A stretch of 64,000 bases of DNA from Vibrio sp. RE88 (GCF_013113835.1 NZ_VTYQ01000003.1:496001-560000); one strand, 5' to 3'. Positions 44,737 through 54,671 are shown, numbered from the stretch's first letter. The notes: generated from the letters alone by a model not told the origin. Translations and numbers: made by a program.

Positions 44737-47700
44737 ATGATGAAGTACGCTGAACTCTTCTGCCAGACCAATTTCTCTTTCCTCACCGGCGCTTCTCACG
44801 CAGAAGAGCTGATCCTACAAGCGGATTTTTTACGCTATCACGCACTGGCGATTACCGATGAATGCTCCGTTGCAGGCGTGGTCAGAGCTTATAGTGCGAT
44901 CAAAACTCATAACCTCAATATCGAACTGATCATCGGAAGTATGTTCTGGTTAAATGATGAGTGTCAGGTCGTATTACTTTGCCCAAACCGTGAAGCCTAT
45001 GCCGAACTCTGTCGAATCATCACAAACGCAAGAAGACGCACCGAGAAAGGGCAATATCAGCTGGCAGAATGGGATTTAATGTCGCTTCGCCACTGCCTGA
45101 TTGTCTGGCTCCCAAGCCATCAACATAGCGATCAGAAATGGGGACACTGGCTTGCTCAACATCATCAACCAAGATTGTGGTTAGGTGTTCAGCGCCATTT
45201 AGATGCAGACGATAAAAGCTACCTTACCCACTGTGAGAAACTCGCTCAGGAATTGATGGTGCCAATCACCGCTTGCGGTGGTGTACTCATGCATACCGCT
45301 AACCGTCTTCCCTTACAGCATGTTCTGACCGCCGTCCGGCATGGCAGTAGTGTCGATAAAATTGGCAAGCACCTACTCACTAATACAGAACGAACACTGC
45401 GAAGCAAAGAAAAGCTCGCCCGACTGTTTAAACAAGAATGGCTGGAAGAGAGTGTTCGCCTCGCCAAGCAGTGCCAGTTCAGCCTAGGAGAGCTCAAGTA
45501 TGAATACCCCAATGAGCTGGTACCCAATGGCGAAACGCCGATGAGCTATCTGCGCAAATTGGTCGACAGTGGTAAGCGTCGCCGCTTTCCCGAAGGCATT
45601 CCTCAGGATATCTCAGAGACTATCGACAAAGAACTTGAGCTGATTGATAAGCTCAACTACCCCTACTATTTCCTGACCATTCACGACATAGTGATGTTTG
45701 CCAAACGGCAAAATATTCTCTATCAAGGGCGCGGCTCAGCAGCTAACTCTGTCGTTTGCTACTGCTTGGAAATTACAGCGGTCGATCCTAGACAAATTTC
45801 AGTTCTCTTCGAGCGCTTTATCAGTGAAGAACGCGATGAGCCACCTGACATCGACGTCGACTTCGAACACGAACGCCGTGAAGAAGTCATTCAATACATT
45901 TACCAGAAGTACGGCCGTGAGCGAGCAGCGCTTGCGGCAACAGTGATCACTTATCGCTTTAAAAGTGCCGTTCGCGATGTGGGTAAGGCACTTGGGATTG
46001 AAGAAAGCCAGCTCGATTACTTCATTAAAAACGTGAATCGCCGGGATCGCGGACTCGGCTGGCAGGCGCAGATCGTCGAGCTTGGCCTTCAGCCGGATTC
46101 TCTCAAAGGTGAGCAGTTCATCACTCTGGTTAACGATATTCTCGGCTTTCCTCGGCATTTGTCGCAGCACGTCGGCGGCTTTGTGATTGCCGCAGGCCCT
46201 TTGTATGAACTGGTGCCAGTTGAGAATGCATCTATGGCAGACAGGACTGTGATCCAGTGGGATAAAGATGATCTGGAAAGCCTCAAGCTAATGAAGGTTG
46301 ATGTCCTCGCCCTAGGGATGCTCAGTGCTATTCATAAATGTTTCCAGTTGGTCAAACGCTTCCATCAGCAAGATCTGACTATTGCAGAGATCACCCGAAG
46401 GCAAGATGATCCTGAAGTGTATGGCATGATCCAGAAAGCCGACACAGTCGGTGTATTTCAGATCGAATCACGAGCCCAAATGAGCATGCTTCCCAGACTC
46501 AGGCCCAAGACTTATTACGATCTGGTTATCCAGATTGCTATTGTTCGCCCGGGGCCGATTCAAGGGGACATGGTTCACCCTTTTCTTAAACGCCGTGATG
46601 GTATCGAGCCCGTGACCTACCCATCAGATGAAGTCAAAGATGTCTTATCTCGCACTATGGGGGTGCCTATCTTTCAGGAGCAGGTAATCAAGCTGGCGAT
46701 GGTGGCAGCAGGCTTTAGTGGTGGTGAAGCCGATCAATTGCGCCGGGCTATGGCATCTTGGAAAAAGAATGGCGATCTGGTGAAGTTTCGCACCAAGCTG
46801 ATTGAGGGAATGTTGGCTCGCGGCTATGAACAAGAATTTGCTGAACGCATTTTTGATCAGATACTTGGATTTGGTGAATACGGCTTTCCTGAGAGTCATT
46901 CCGCCTCTTTTGCTGTGCTGGCGTATTGTTCTGCCTGGCTCAAACATTATCATCCGGAAGCTTTTTACGCTTCACTCCTCAATAGCCTGCCTATGGGCTT
47001 TTACAGTGCGTCACAGCTAGTGCAGGATGCAAGGCGTCATAACGTGTTGATTCTGCCTGTCTGCGTCAACCAGTCACATTATGATCATCAGGTCGTTCAT
47101 TGCGGCAACAGGCTGGCGATTCGACTTGGCTTTCGTCAAATCAAAGGATTCAGCGCGGAAAGCACTCTGCAACTACTCAAAGCACGAGGCAAGCAGGGCT
47201 TTCAACACCCCAAGCAACTTAAGCATATCGGTTTGAATCAGCGAGATCTTGAACTGCTCGCTTCAGCTAATGCTATGCAGACTATTGCGAATAACCGCTT
47301 TCAAACCCGCTGGGCCATGATGGATTCGTTATCCGATTTACCACTATTTAAAGATTTAGAAGAACCACACAGCGATTCCATCAGTACACCTTCAGAGGTT
47401 CAAACACTGCTGGAAGACTACTCTTCCATTGGGCTATCACTCAGCAAGCACCCGATCACGCTTTTAGAACAAGCGGGTGTCCTAGGGCGCTTTACACGAA
47501 TGAAGGAGCTTATTCATAAGCCACATCAGTCTCTGGTGACCATCGTCGGTGTCGTGACAGGGAAGCAAGCTCCCGGTACCGCTGCTGGCGTCACTTTTTT
47601 CACTTTAGAAGACGACAGCGGTAACATGAATGTCGTGGTCTGGCAAGCAACGGCGCGAGCACAGAAACAGGCCTATCTCACAGCCAAGGTAATGATGGTA

Positions 47701-47811
47701 AAGGGCATTCTAGAAAGAGAAGGAGAAGTCACACACATCATTGCCGGGAGACTGATCGATATGACGGACAAGCTAGAGGGGCTCAAAAGCAAATCACGAG
47801 ATTTCCATTAA
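44737..47811 (+). CDS. dnaE2: Error-prone DNA polymerase DnaE2 (ImuC)
   Basis: A 1024-residue C-family polymerase. The PHP domain (about 1-250) opens FCQTNFSFLTGASHAEELI. The palm has PPDIDVDFEHERREEVIQYI with the catalytic aspartates, then FQIESRAQMSMLPRLRP and VRPGPIQGDMVHPF. An OB-fold domain (LVTIVGVVTGKQAPGTAAG) is near 915. It is the polymerase of the SOS-induced mutasome that copies past DNA lesions. GGAGATGCG precedes the start; ATG at 44740 is an equally possible start. Confidence 0.95.
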   Translation: MMKYAELFCQTNFSFLTGASHAEELILQADFLRYHALAITDECSVAGVVRAYSAIKTHNLNIELIIGSMFWLNDECQVVLLCPNREAYAELCRIITNARRRTEKGQYQLAEWDLMSLRHCLIVWLPSHQHSDQKWGHWLAQHHQPRLWLGVQRHLDADDKSYLTHCEKLAQELMVPITACGGVLMHTANRLPLQHVLTAVRHGSSVDKIGKHLLTNTERTLRSKEKLARLFKQEWLEESVRLAKQCQFSLGELKYEYPNELVPNGETPMSYLRKLVDSGKRRRFPEGIPQDISETIDKELELIDKLNYPYYFLTIHDIVMFAKRQNILYQGRGSAANSVVCYCLEITAVDPRQISVLFERFISEERDEPPDIDVDFEHERREEVIQYIYQKYGRERAALAATVITYRFKSAVRDVGKALGIEESQLDYFIKNVNRRDRGLGWQAQIVELGLQPDSLKGEQFITLVNDILGFPRHLSQHVGGFVIAAGPLYELVPVENASMADRTVIQWDKDDLESLKLMKVDVLALGMLSAIHKCFQLVKRFHQQDLTIAEITRRQDDPEVYGMIQKADTVGVFQIESRAQMSMLPRLRPKTYYDLVIQIAIVRPGPIQGDMVHPFLKRRDGIEPVTYPSDEVKDVLSRTMGVPIFQEQVIKLAMVAAGFSGGEADQLRRAMASWKKNGDLVKFRTKLIEGMLARGYEQEFAERIFDQILGFGEYGFPESHSASFAVLAYCSAWLKHYHPEAFYASLLNSLPMGFYSASQLVQDARRHNVLILPVCVNQSHYDHQVVHCGNRLAIRLGFRQIKGFSAESTLQLLKARGKQGFQHPKQLKHIGLNQRDLELLASANAMQTIANNRFQTRWAMMDSLSDLPLFKDLEEPHSDSISTPSEVQTLLEDYSSIGLSLSKHPITLLEQAGVLGRFTRMKELIHKPHQSLVTIVGVVTGKQAPGTAAGVTFFTLEDDSGNMNVVVWQATARAQKQAYLTAKVMMVKGILEREGEVTHIIAGRLIDMTDKLEGLKSKSRDFH

Positions 47812-47826
47812 CCATCATAGAATGGA

Positions 47827-47850
47827 AAAGGGAGCCATTCGGCTCCCTTT
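47827..47850. terminator. Bidirectional terminator after dnaE2
   Basis: AAAGGGAGCC and GGCTCCCTTT form a 10-bp stem with loop ATTC. T-rich sequence lies on both sides. Confidence 0.82.
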
Positions 47851-47869
47851 AGATTAACAGTTAGACGAG

Positions 47870-47965
47870 TTACACATCGTCTTCAGCGTCCATACGTCTC
47901 TTTTTGTATTCCCTGTACAGTAACATGCATAAGGTCATCACAACCTTTGACGTAAACCATATCAT
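47870..47965 (-). CDS. Possible 31-residue small protein
   Basis: A short frame with a hydrophobic start (MIWFTSKVVMTLCMLLY) and a charged tail (REYKKRRMDAEDDV), like a small single-pass membrane protein. AAAGG lies about 11 bases upstream of the ATG, which is rather far. A good terminator follows 20 bases after the stop. Its distance from neighbours makes it a separate unit. Support is only moderate. Confidence 0.4.
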   Translation of the reverse strand: MIWFTSKVVMTLCMLLYREYKKRRMDAEDDV

Positions 47966-48085
47966 GAATAAGAACTGCCTTTAGCTTCTGATAAAAAGTG
48001 AAGATTAATTAATTCGCAAAACAAATGATCGGCCAAATATTATCAACAATTTAACTGCATTGCATGCTTTAAATCCATAGAGACA

Positions 48086-49033
48086 CTATCTCGACAAAAT
48101 ATCACGCAATCGATCTTGTGCCACTTCAACCAGTAAATCTGGCTGGAACTTGGAAATGAATCGATCACAACCCACCTTCTTCACCATCGCTTCATTAAAG
48201 CTCCCGCTGAGCGATGTATTCAAGGTGATATAAAGATCTTTCAGTTTAGGATCGCTGCGTATTTCATGAGTCAGTTTATAGCCATCCATTTCTGGCATTT
48301 CGGCATCGGTAATCATCAAAAGCAGCTCACGGGGTACATCTTTACCCTCTTCACTCCAGCCTTTGACCAGCCTTAGGGCTTCGAGGCCATCACGGCATTC
48401 CAGAATATTCAGCCCCAGCTGGGAAAGGGTCCCTTTAACTTGGGCTCGAGCGGTAGAGGAGTCATCCACTATAAGAACGTTGCGACCGACCATTTGTGCA
48501 GACAAATCTTCATCCAGTACTCCTTCAGAGATAGACACATCGTAATCGATGATCTCTGCCAGTACTTTTTCCACATCAATGATTTCAACAATTTGCTGCT
48601 GACCTTCATCTTTGATGTGCGTAATAGCCGTCAGGTAGTTTGCTCGACCCGCCGTTTTCGGTGGCGGCTGAATCTCAGTCCAAGCTGTGTTGACGATATT
48701 ACGTACCTGACCGACTAAAAAGCCCTGCACCGTTCGGTTGTATTCGGTAATGATAAGATTTTGTTCTTGTTCTTCCTGACGAGATGGCGGGAAACCTATC
48801 GCACTACGTAAGTCAATCACAGGAACGGACACACCACGTAAAGAAGCCACACCTGTAATATGGTGGTGTGAGCCAGGCATCTTAGTCAATGGCGGAACTT
48901 TGATAACCTCGCGAACTTTAAAAACGTTGATCGCAAAGACCTGACGGCTGTTAAGACTGAACAGCAGCAACTCTAATCGGTTTTCACCTACAAGGTTGGT
49001 TCGCTGATCAACGCTATTTAAAACTCCGGACAT
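48086..49033 (-). CDS. cheV: Chemotaxis coupling protein CheV
   Basis: About 315 residues. An N-terminal CheW domain (about 10-165, LFSLNSRQVFAINVFKVREV, VIDLR) couples receptors to CheA. A C-terminal receiver domain (about 185-310) has VLIVDDSS and the phospho-acceptor Asp in LMITDAEMPEMDG. The ATG at 49033 was preferred over a TTG at 49045. It lies downstream of mlc with a terminator between. Confidence 0.93.
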   Translation of the reverse strand: MSGVLNSVDQRTNLVGENRLELLLFSLNSRQVFAINVFKVREVIKVPPLTKMPGSHHHITGVASLRGVSVPVIDLRSAIGFPPSRQEEQEQNLIITEYNRTVQGFLVGQVRNIVNTAWTEIQPPPKTAGRANYLTAITHIKDEGQQQIVEIIDVEKVLAEIIDYDVSISEGVLDEDLSAQMVGRNVLIVDDSSTARAQVKGTLSQLGLNILECRDGLEALRLVKGWSEEGKDVPRELLLMITDAEMPEMDGYKLTHEIRSDPKLKDLYITLNTSLSGSFNEAMVKKVGCDRFISKFQPDLLVEVAQDRLRDILSR

Positions 49034-49093
49034 ACGATCTCTCAACTACTTTGTAATATATCAAAAATAGCCTAAAGCCAGGCTAAACAAAAA

Positions 49094-49127
49094 TAAACCC
49101 ATACAACTTGAAGGTTATATGGGTTTA
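49094..49127 (-). terminator. Terminator of mlc
   Basis: TAAACCCATA and TATGGGTTTA form a 10-bp stem followed by TTTTTG on the minus strand. Confidence 0.78.
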
Positions 49128-49157
49128 CATAAAAGATAAAGCTTATTAACTGCGAGC

Positions 49158-50375
49158 TTAGCCTTCTATCACCTTCATCAATAATAACCCATCATAGAGG
49201 GCTTGTTTGATTAATGCCGCACCAGGCATGGTCGCCTGTTTGTAGAAGCGAGACTCTACAACTTCAAGATCCTGATGATAAACAGGCAGACTTTGCTCTT
49301 TAATGCAGTTTTGAATGGCCGGATACAACACGTCTTTCGCTTGGTTAATCGCCCCACCAATGAGAATTTTTTCCGGGTTGAAGAGGTTGATAACAATCGC
49401 AATCGCAGAACCTAAATAGCGGCCAAGTTTTTCGACAGCGTCCACTGCTAATAGGTCACCATTCGCTGCGGCTTCACAAATATCTTCAACGGAAAGTTCT
49501 TCAATCTCTGACAAGGTTGATTCTTCACCATTTGCCAAACGTTCCGCCACTTCACTACGAATCGCCTGAGAGCTGGCAACAGTTTCAAGGCATCCTCGGT
49601 TACCACAATGACAAAGCTTACCATTCGGATCGATTTGAATATGGCCAAGTTCACCAATGTTGCCATGACGTCCCTGAAGTACACGACCATCAAGTACAAT
49701 ACCGGCACCAAGACCATGGTGGATCGAAATCAGTACCGAGTTTTCGTTTTCCTGAGAATGACCGAACAGCTTCTCCGCCAATGCCCAAGCTCGGGTATCG
49801 TTAGCGATGAAGACAGGCAAACCTGTTGCTTTGTAGATTTCAGGACCAAGAGAAAGGTTTTCAACATTGTAGTGCGGCATTTGCAACACAATGCCTTTTT
49901 CTGAGTTCACCAGACCAGGAAGAGTAAGTGCAATACTGGTTACACGGTCTAGTTGCTCGGAATACGTCTGGAAGAATTCATCGATTTCATGGAGCAAACG
50001 AGCTAGCACATCGTCTTGGTCGATTTCATGGATATCGATTTTAGTGTCAATCAGAACATCGCCACCCAGCTCATGCAAAGCAATGGTCAAATAGCCGCGA
50101 CCGAGACGCATTGAGAGAAACTGCCAGCCTTCGTTGTTCACCTGTAGCCCCACTGCCGGACGGCCACGACTGGTTGCTTCCTGAACGGTCGTTTCGTGGA
50201 TCAGGTGAGCATCAATCAGCTCACGAGTAATCTTGGTAATACTTGCAGGGGCAAGCTCGCTCTCTTTTGACAAGTCAATTCGAGAGATAGGACCTTTTTG
50301 ATCAATGAGTTTATATACACGGCCAGCATTGACCTGCTTGATATGATCAATATGGCCTGGTTGAGCCATGTACAT
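49158..50375 (-). CDS. mlc: ROK-family glucose repressor Mlc
   Basis: A 405-residue repressor. A winged helix lies at about 15-80 (GPISRIDLSKESELAPASIT), and the ROK sugar-kinase-like domain carries the Zn motif CHCGNRGCLE after GELGHIQIDP. In E. coli, Mlc represses ptsG and other PTS genes, and is itself sequestered by dephosphorylated PtsG. GGAG six bases before the ATG at 50375 fixes the start; the TTG at 50387 is unlikely. It is divergent from pykA, and ptsG, a likely target, lies 8 kb away. Confidence 0.93.
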   Translation of the reverse strand: MYMAQPGHIDHIKQVNAGRVYKLIDQKGPISRIDLSKESELAPASITKITRELIDAHLIHETTVQEATSRGRPAVGLQVNNEGWQFLSMRLGRGYLTIALHELGGDVLIDTKIDIHEIDQDDVLARLLHEIDEFFQTYSEQLDRVTSIALTLPGLVNSEKGIVLQMPHYNVENLSLGPEIYKATGLPVFIANDTRAWALAEKLFGHSQENENSVLISIHHGLGAGIVLDGRVLQGRHGNIGELGHIQIDPNGKLCHCGNRGCLETVASSQAIRSEVAERLANGEESTLSEIEELSVEDICEAAANGDLLAVDAVEKLGRYLGSAIAIVINLFNPEKILIGGAINQAKDVLYPAIQNCIKEQSLPVYHQDLEVVESRFYKQATMPGAALIKQALYDGLLLMKVIEG

Positions 50376-50410
50376 AGGGTGCTCCAAATATCAACAACTG
50401 AGCAATTTTT

Positions 50411-50426
50411 TTACTTTGCGAAGTAA
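50411..50426. promoter_or_regulatory. Mlc/NagC-like palindrome upstream of mlc
   Basis: TTACTT-TGCG-AAGTAA is a perfect 16-bp inverted repeat 36 bases upstream of the mlc start codon. Its TTA...TAA ends and GC centre resemble Mlc/NagC operators, so mlc may repress itself. Confidence 0.45.
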
Positions 50427-50450
50427 TTGTGAAGAGCTTTGGTAGATTGC

Positions 50451-50466
50451 CGTGACAAGCATCACG
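50451..50466. promoter_or_regulatory. CRP-like binding site between mlc and pykA
   Basis: CGTGA-CAAGCA-TCACG has the exact TGTGA-N6-TCACA spacing and symmetry of a cAMP-CRP site, with one change per half. It lies 76 bases upstream of the mlc start. Confidence 0.55.
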
Positions 50467-50675
50467 GATAAACATGATTCTTTGAGCGTTCAATCAAATT
50501 GCAAAACAGATATCACATTTAAAGTGCCATTTTTTTGCATTAATAAATATGTATGCCTGACGAGATAAATTATCCCTAAATCTCTCATAACTCAGCATTT
50601 TGCATATACTCAATTGGGGTCTTTATATTTTTATAGTTTATTGCCGACCCAAAAAGTTTGATCAAGGAAATCATC

Positions 50676-52118
50676 ATGACCTCTATACAAAGAAGAACAA
50701 AAATCGTCACTACGTTAGGTCCATCGACGGACAAGGAAGGGATTCTCGAAGCGATCATTCAGGCAGGGGCCAATGTTGTCAGAATGAACTTCTCGCACGG
50801 TACCGCAGAAGATCATATTCAGCGTGCCACGCGCGTACGTAATATCGCCGCTCAGTACGGCACTCATGTTGCCATCCTTGGTGACCTACAAGGGCCAAAG
50901 ATTCGCGTATCCACGTTTAAAGACAACAAAATTCACCTCACTGTTGGTGACACATTCATCCTCGATAGCGATCTCGCACAGGGAGAAGGTGATCAAAATG
51001 CCGTAGGCCTTGACTACAAAGAGCTGCCGCAAGACGTTTCAACGGGCGACGTATTACTGCTCGATGATGGTCGTGTTCAACTGCAAGTTACTAAAGTCTC
51101 TGGCAATCAAGTCATAACTAAAGTCATCATTGGTGGCCCACTTTCCAACAATAAGGGCATCAACAAAAAAGGCGGTGGTTTATCGGCCGATGCTTTGACT
51201 GAAAAAGATAAGAATGACATCAAGATTGCCGCCCAAATTAAAGTCGACTATCTCGCCGTCTCGTTCCCACGCAATGGCGAGGATATGAAGTACGCTCGCC
51301 GCCTAGCACGGGATGCAGGTCTTGAAGCGAAATTGGTCGCTAAAGTCGAGCGCGCTGAAACAGTAGAAAGTGAAGAGAATATCGATGACATCATTCTTGC
51401 TTCGGACGCTGTAATGGTGGCTCGTGGCGATTTGGGGGTAGAAATTGGCGACCCGGAACTAATTGGTGTGCAAAAACAACTCATTCGCCGGGCAAGAAGC
51501 CTCAACCGTACCGTCATCACTGCAACACAAATGATGGAATCTATGATTGAGAACCCAATGCCAACCCGTGCAGAAGTCATGGATGTGGCCAATGCCGTCC
51601 TTGATGGTACTGACGCCGTCATGTTGTCAGGAGAAACGGCTGCGGGTAAATACCCACTGGAAACGGTGCGTTCAATGGCAGAGGTGTGTCTGGGAGCAGA
51701 GAAGATGTCAGCCATTAACCGTTCCAGCTACCGGATGGATTCGGTTTTTAAAGGCAGTGAAGAAACCATCGCCATGTCGACCATGTTTGCTGCTAACCAC
51801 ATGAAAGGAGTGAAAGGCATTATCACTCTGACTGAGTCTGGCCGAACGGCGTTAATGATGTCTCGCCTCAGCTCTGGTTTACCTATCTTTGCCCTCTCAC
51901 GTAATGAAAGCACTCTTAACCACACCGCGCTCTATCGTGGAGTGACGCCCGTCTTTTTTGACTCGAAAGGCGACTCCGGTTTACCAACAGCCAAAGCCGC
52001 CGTGGACTGTTTGAAAAACAAGGGGCTACTGCACGATGGCGATCTGGTCATCATCACTCAAGGTGATGTCATGGATGTGGTAGGGTCGACTAACTGTATG
52101 CGTATTCTCTCTGCATAA
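50676..52118 (+). CDS. pykA: Pyruvate kinase II
   Basis: A 480-residue glycolytic enzyme converting phosphoenolpyruvate and ADP to pyruvate and ATP. It starts [15 protein letters not shown], with [15 protein letters not shown] and the active-site region TATQMMESM typical of PykA rather than PykF. A strong AAGGAA precedes the ATG at 50676; an in-frame upstream ATG at 50658 is not supported. It is divergent from mlc. Confidence 0.96.
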   Translation: MTSIQRRTKIVTTLGPSTDKEGILEAIIQAGANVVRMNFSHGTAEDHIQRATRVRNIAAQYGTHVAILGDLQGPKIRVSTFKDNKIHLTVGDTFILDSDLAQGEGDQNAVGLDYKELPQDVSTGDVLLLDDGRVQLQVTKVSGNQVITKVIIGGPLSNNKGINKKGGGLSADALTEKDKNDIKIAAQIKVDYLAVSFPRNGEDMKYARRLARDAGLEAKLVAKVERAETVESEENIDDIILASDAVMVARGDLGVEIGDPELIGVQKQLIRRARSLNRTVITATQMMESMIENPMPTRAEVMDVANAVLDGTDAVMLSGETAAGKYPLETVRSMAEVCLGAEKMSAINRSSYRMDSVFKGSEETIAMSTMFAANHMKGVKGIITLTESGRTALMMSRLSSGLPIFALSRNESTLNHTALYRGVTPVFFDSKGDSGLPTAKAAVDCLKNKGLLHDGDLVIITQGDVMDVVGSTNCMRILSA

Positions 52119-52137
52119 TATTGGACCTCACATGAAA

Positions 52138-52160
52138 AAGGGAGCCTGTTGGGCTCCCTT
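52138..52160. terminator. Terminator between pykA and the patatin gene
   Basis: AAGGGAGCC and GGCTCCCTT form a 9-bp stem between two converging genes. On the minus strand it runs into TTTC. Confidence 0.75.
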
Positions 52161-52178
52161 GTAACTTCTGAATGACCG

Positions 52179-53330
52179 TTACTTCTGAATGGCCGTCATA
52201 GCGGGTTTGGACAATGACGAATACATTTCGACAAAGCGAAAACCTGAATCAAGCCCCATCTGATAATCATGCAGCAGATCGTCTCGGTCGCTCATTAAGG
52301 AATTAGACTTAAGTGGCTGCTCAGGTTTTATCTGTACGATAAAACAATCATCTGGTGGATTATGGAGAAAATCCTGAGTGAGAGAATAGGTCTGGTAATG
52401 GACCATCAACATATCTGCCAATCCGGAATCAAATTTCTCTCCCAGTAGATGGCTTAATCGGTAGATATCATCGGCTCCAAATAGCCAACGTCCGCCATTG
52501 AGTGACTCCAAGTGACGATGTTGCAGTTTATCTTCCTGAGAACGTTGCAACTGTTCCGTAAAGAAACTGGCCCAGTCTTCTTTCCATTGAGCCAGCTTTT
52601 GCTGCCAATGATCTTGCACTACGTTAAACGAATCACGATACCACTTAACGTCGCTCTCGTGCGTCACTTCTTCTGTGTCCGTCTCCAGGTCTTCCCCTTC
52701 GGTACGAATTACAACAATACAACGCGCTTCTTTACGCCACGCTTCCTGCACTGGAATAGACGCCGAAACTCCGCCGTCCACATACTCTCCATGATCAAAC
52801 TTAACAGGCTCCTGATAGAGCCTTGGAATCGCGCACGTGGCGATCAAAACCTTTCTCCAGTCATCCTGCAGCATGGGCAAATAATGGTCGAACAATCGAC
52901 TTGTATCGGTCACCGCAGCAAATGCTTGCCTGTTAGCCAGCACTTTTTTGCCCATATCGATATCAAGCTGATAAGGAAAATCACTGATTTTATCGAGCGC
53001 CCAATCAATTCCAAGATATTGTTTGCGCCGGATGTAACGGAAGAGATTGAAAAACTCCGGATCGGTGGTGAGGTCGAGTATAAAGGAGCGGCCGATTCCC
53101 CGTTGTCGGCACAGATAGCCACAGAGGTTTAATGCACCAGCAGAAGTGCCATAGAAGGCGTGAAATGGGTCAAAGTTAGAAAGAAGGAAGGCATCAAGCA
53201 CACCGGAAGTAAAGATACCACGCTGTCCACCACCTTGGGCTACCAGCGCATTTTTACCACCAGTGTACTTAGCAAGACGTTGAGTATCCAGCTGGATAGC
53301 AGCGCTGGTAACGACACCGCTATTGTCCAT
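52179..53330 (-). CDS. Patatin-like phospholipase
   Basis: A 383-residue lipid hydrolase. The oxyanion loop QGGGQRG, the nucleophile elbow YGTSAGA and the catalytic Asp in YVDGGVS give a complete Ser-Asp dyad. No signal peptide is seen, so it is probably cytoplasmic. It begins nine bases after the stop of the YnhF-type microprotein gene, so the two likely share a transcript. The substrate is unknown. Confidence 0.9.
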   Translation of the reverse strand: MDNSGVVTSAAIQLDTQRLAKYTGGKNALVAQGGGQRGIFTSGVLDAFLLSNFDPFHAFYGTSAGALNLCGYLCRQRGIGRSFILDLTTDPEFFNLFRYIRRKQYLGIDWALDKISDFPYQLDIDMGKKVLANRQAFAAVTDTSRLFDHYLPMLQDDWRKVLIATCAIPRLYQEPVKFDHGEYVDGGVSASIPVQEAWRKEARCIVVIRTEGEDLETDTEEVTHESDVKWYRDSFNVVQDHWQQKLAQWKEDWASFFTEQLQRSQEDKLQHRHLESLNGGRWLFGADDIYRLSHLLGEKFDSGLADMLMVHYQTYSLTQDFLHNPPDDCFIVQIKPEQPLKSNSLMSDRDDLLHDYQMGLDSGFRFVEMYSSLSKPAMTAIQK

Positions 53331-53339
53331 ATGCCCAAC

Positions 53340-53432
53340 CTAGGCTGAAGTGATTGCGACTAGACCAAAACCAATCAGAACAGTAAAGACTGTTACAGTG
53401 ATGACTAACGCATATTTTAGATCGTGTTCCAT
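53340..53432 (-). CDS. ynhF: YnhF family membrane microprotein, 30 residues
   Basis: A 30-residue single-pass membrane protein with a near-perfect AAAGGAGGTG Shine-Dalgarno sequence. It starts MEHDLKYALVITVTV, matching E. coli YnhF (MSTDLKFSLVTT...) in length and layout: short charged N-terminus, one hydrophobic helix, short tail. Function unknown. It directly precedes the patatin gene. Confidence 0.82.
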   Translation of the reverse strand: MEHDLKYALVITVTVFTVLIGFGLVAITSA

Positions 53433-53565
53433 AGACACCTCCTTTATTGTGTAACAAAGTAATAACATCGTTGTGAGTCATCTTCAAATATTCCCTTTTT
53501 TTTGTGCGTAATTATGACGTTACTATCACAATTAGTAGATATATCGCTCTGATAGGACAGTGACT

Positions 53566-54159
53566 ATGAACAGCAAGAACACCTCTTTACTCTGTAGCAT
53601 TTTGCTTACGTTCTCATCACCCGCTTTGGCTGATATCTACCTGACCCCTTGGTTTGGCTTTACGGCTGGCGGAGAAGTAGAAAATCAAGATCAGCAAAAG
53701 TACGACCTAGAAGGTTCTGAAAGTTTCGCATTAAGCGCAGAAATGACGATGGACAAAGGACGAATTGGCCTGTTTTACGCCCATCAGAATACCGATGTCG
53801 AAACAGTGAACCTCAGCTCCACCATGCACTACCTACACTTTCAGAGTAGCATCTATTACCCTGCAGAGGAGTCTCTATACGGTTATCTAGGTGTGGGGCT
53901 TGGAGGCTCATACATTGATGCAGACTGGGTCACTGACGAATTTGGCTTTTCAGCCAGTATCTTTGGTGGGTTAGAATACCGTCTCACTGAGCACTTTGCA
54001 CTGAATACTCAGCTGCGTTGGCTTGGTACTGTTGTCGATAACGATACCAGTGGCGTGTGTAACCTGCCCGCTTCACAGGAAGGAAGTTGTCTCATCAAGT
54101 TCAAAACAGATTGGATGAACCAATTTTCAGCCAACCTCGGATTAACTTGGCGCTTTTAG
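53566..54159 (+). CDS. Outer-membrane beta-barrel protein (OmpA/OmpW-like fold)
   Basis: About 197 residues with a signal peptide (ending PALA). The mature part is a run of alternating amphipathic strands (YLTPWFGFTAGGE, YGYLGVGLGGSYI, SIFGGLEYRL) and ends in WRF, the C-terminal Phe signal for outer-membrane insertion. It contains two cysteines in a loop near 165. It probably forms an eight-strand barrel, function unknown. The ATG at 53566 follows AGGA; the GTG at 53560 is too close to it. Confidence 0.85.
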   Translation: MNSKNTSLLCSILLTFSSPALADIYLTPWFGFTAGGEVENQDQQKYDLEGSESFALSAEMTMDKGRIGLFYAHQNTDVETVNLSSTMHYLHFQSSIYYPAEESLYGYLGVGLGGSYIDADWVTDEFGFSASIFGGLEYRLTEHFALNTQLRWLGTVVDNDTSGVCNLPASQEGSCLIKFKTDWMNQFSANLGLTWRF

Positions 54160-54671
54160 ATACAACCTCCTTACACTATTAACAATTTAGTAAAATAGAT
54201 TAATGGAGCGTATATTTTTCAGTCATACGCTCTCTAAATTATAAAAGCGTTATGTTTTGTAAAATGGCCATAAACCACCAAATGCTTCCAGTTGAATAAT
54301 AACAACCAACCCAATTTCTCTATAAAATACAATAAAACACAATTTTATTACCATAAACGAACAATAACATCACAACTACAATCTATTGCTTTAACTATTG
54401 TTAGTAGTTAGTCTTTTCATCATGCGCAGCTGAATATTTCAGTTAGGGCAAACACACATTGAAATTTAAAGAACTAAAATCTGAGAAGTCTTAAAGCTTG
54501 CAGTATAAAAAACCACAAACTTACGCAATCAAAGATAATTAATTATTCATATTGGCACAATCATACACGTGTCTGCTTTACTAATAGTAAGTTTGCTCAG
54601 GCTACCGTTCAGCCTAAATATGGGCTTTAAGGCGGCTTCAACCTCAGATATCGGATTTACAGGAGTCCTTT
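54160..54671. other. 512-base AT-rich intergenic region before the NSS transporter
   Basis: No gene or known riboswitch was recognised. An 8-bp hairpin GAGCGTAT/ATACGCTC (54206-54232) may end the barrel gene, though its T run is poor. The rest is an unusually long leader for the transporter, whose ATG has an AGGAGT site. Confidence 0.45.
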
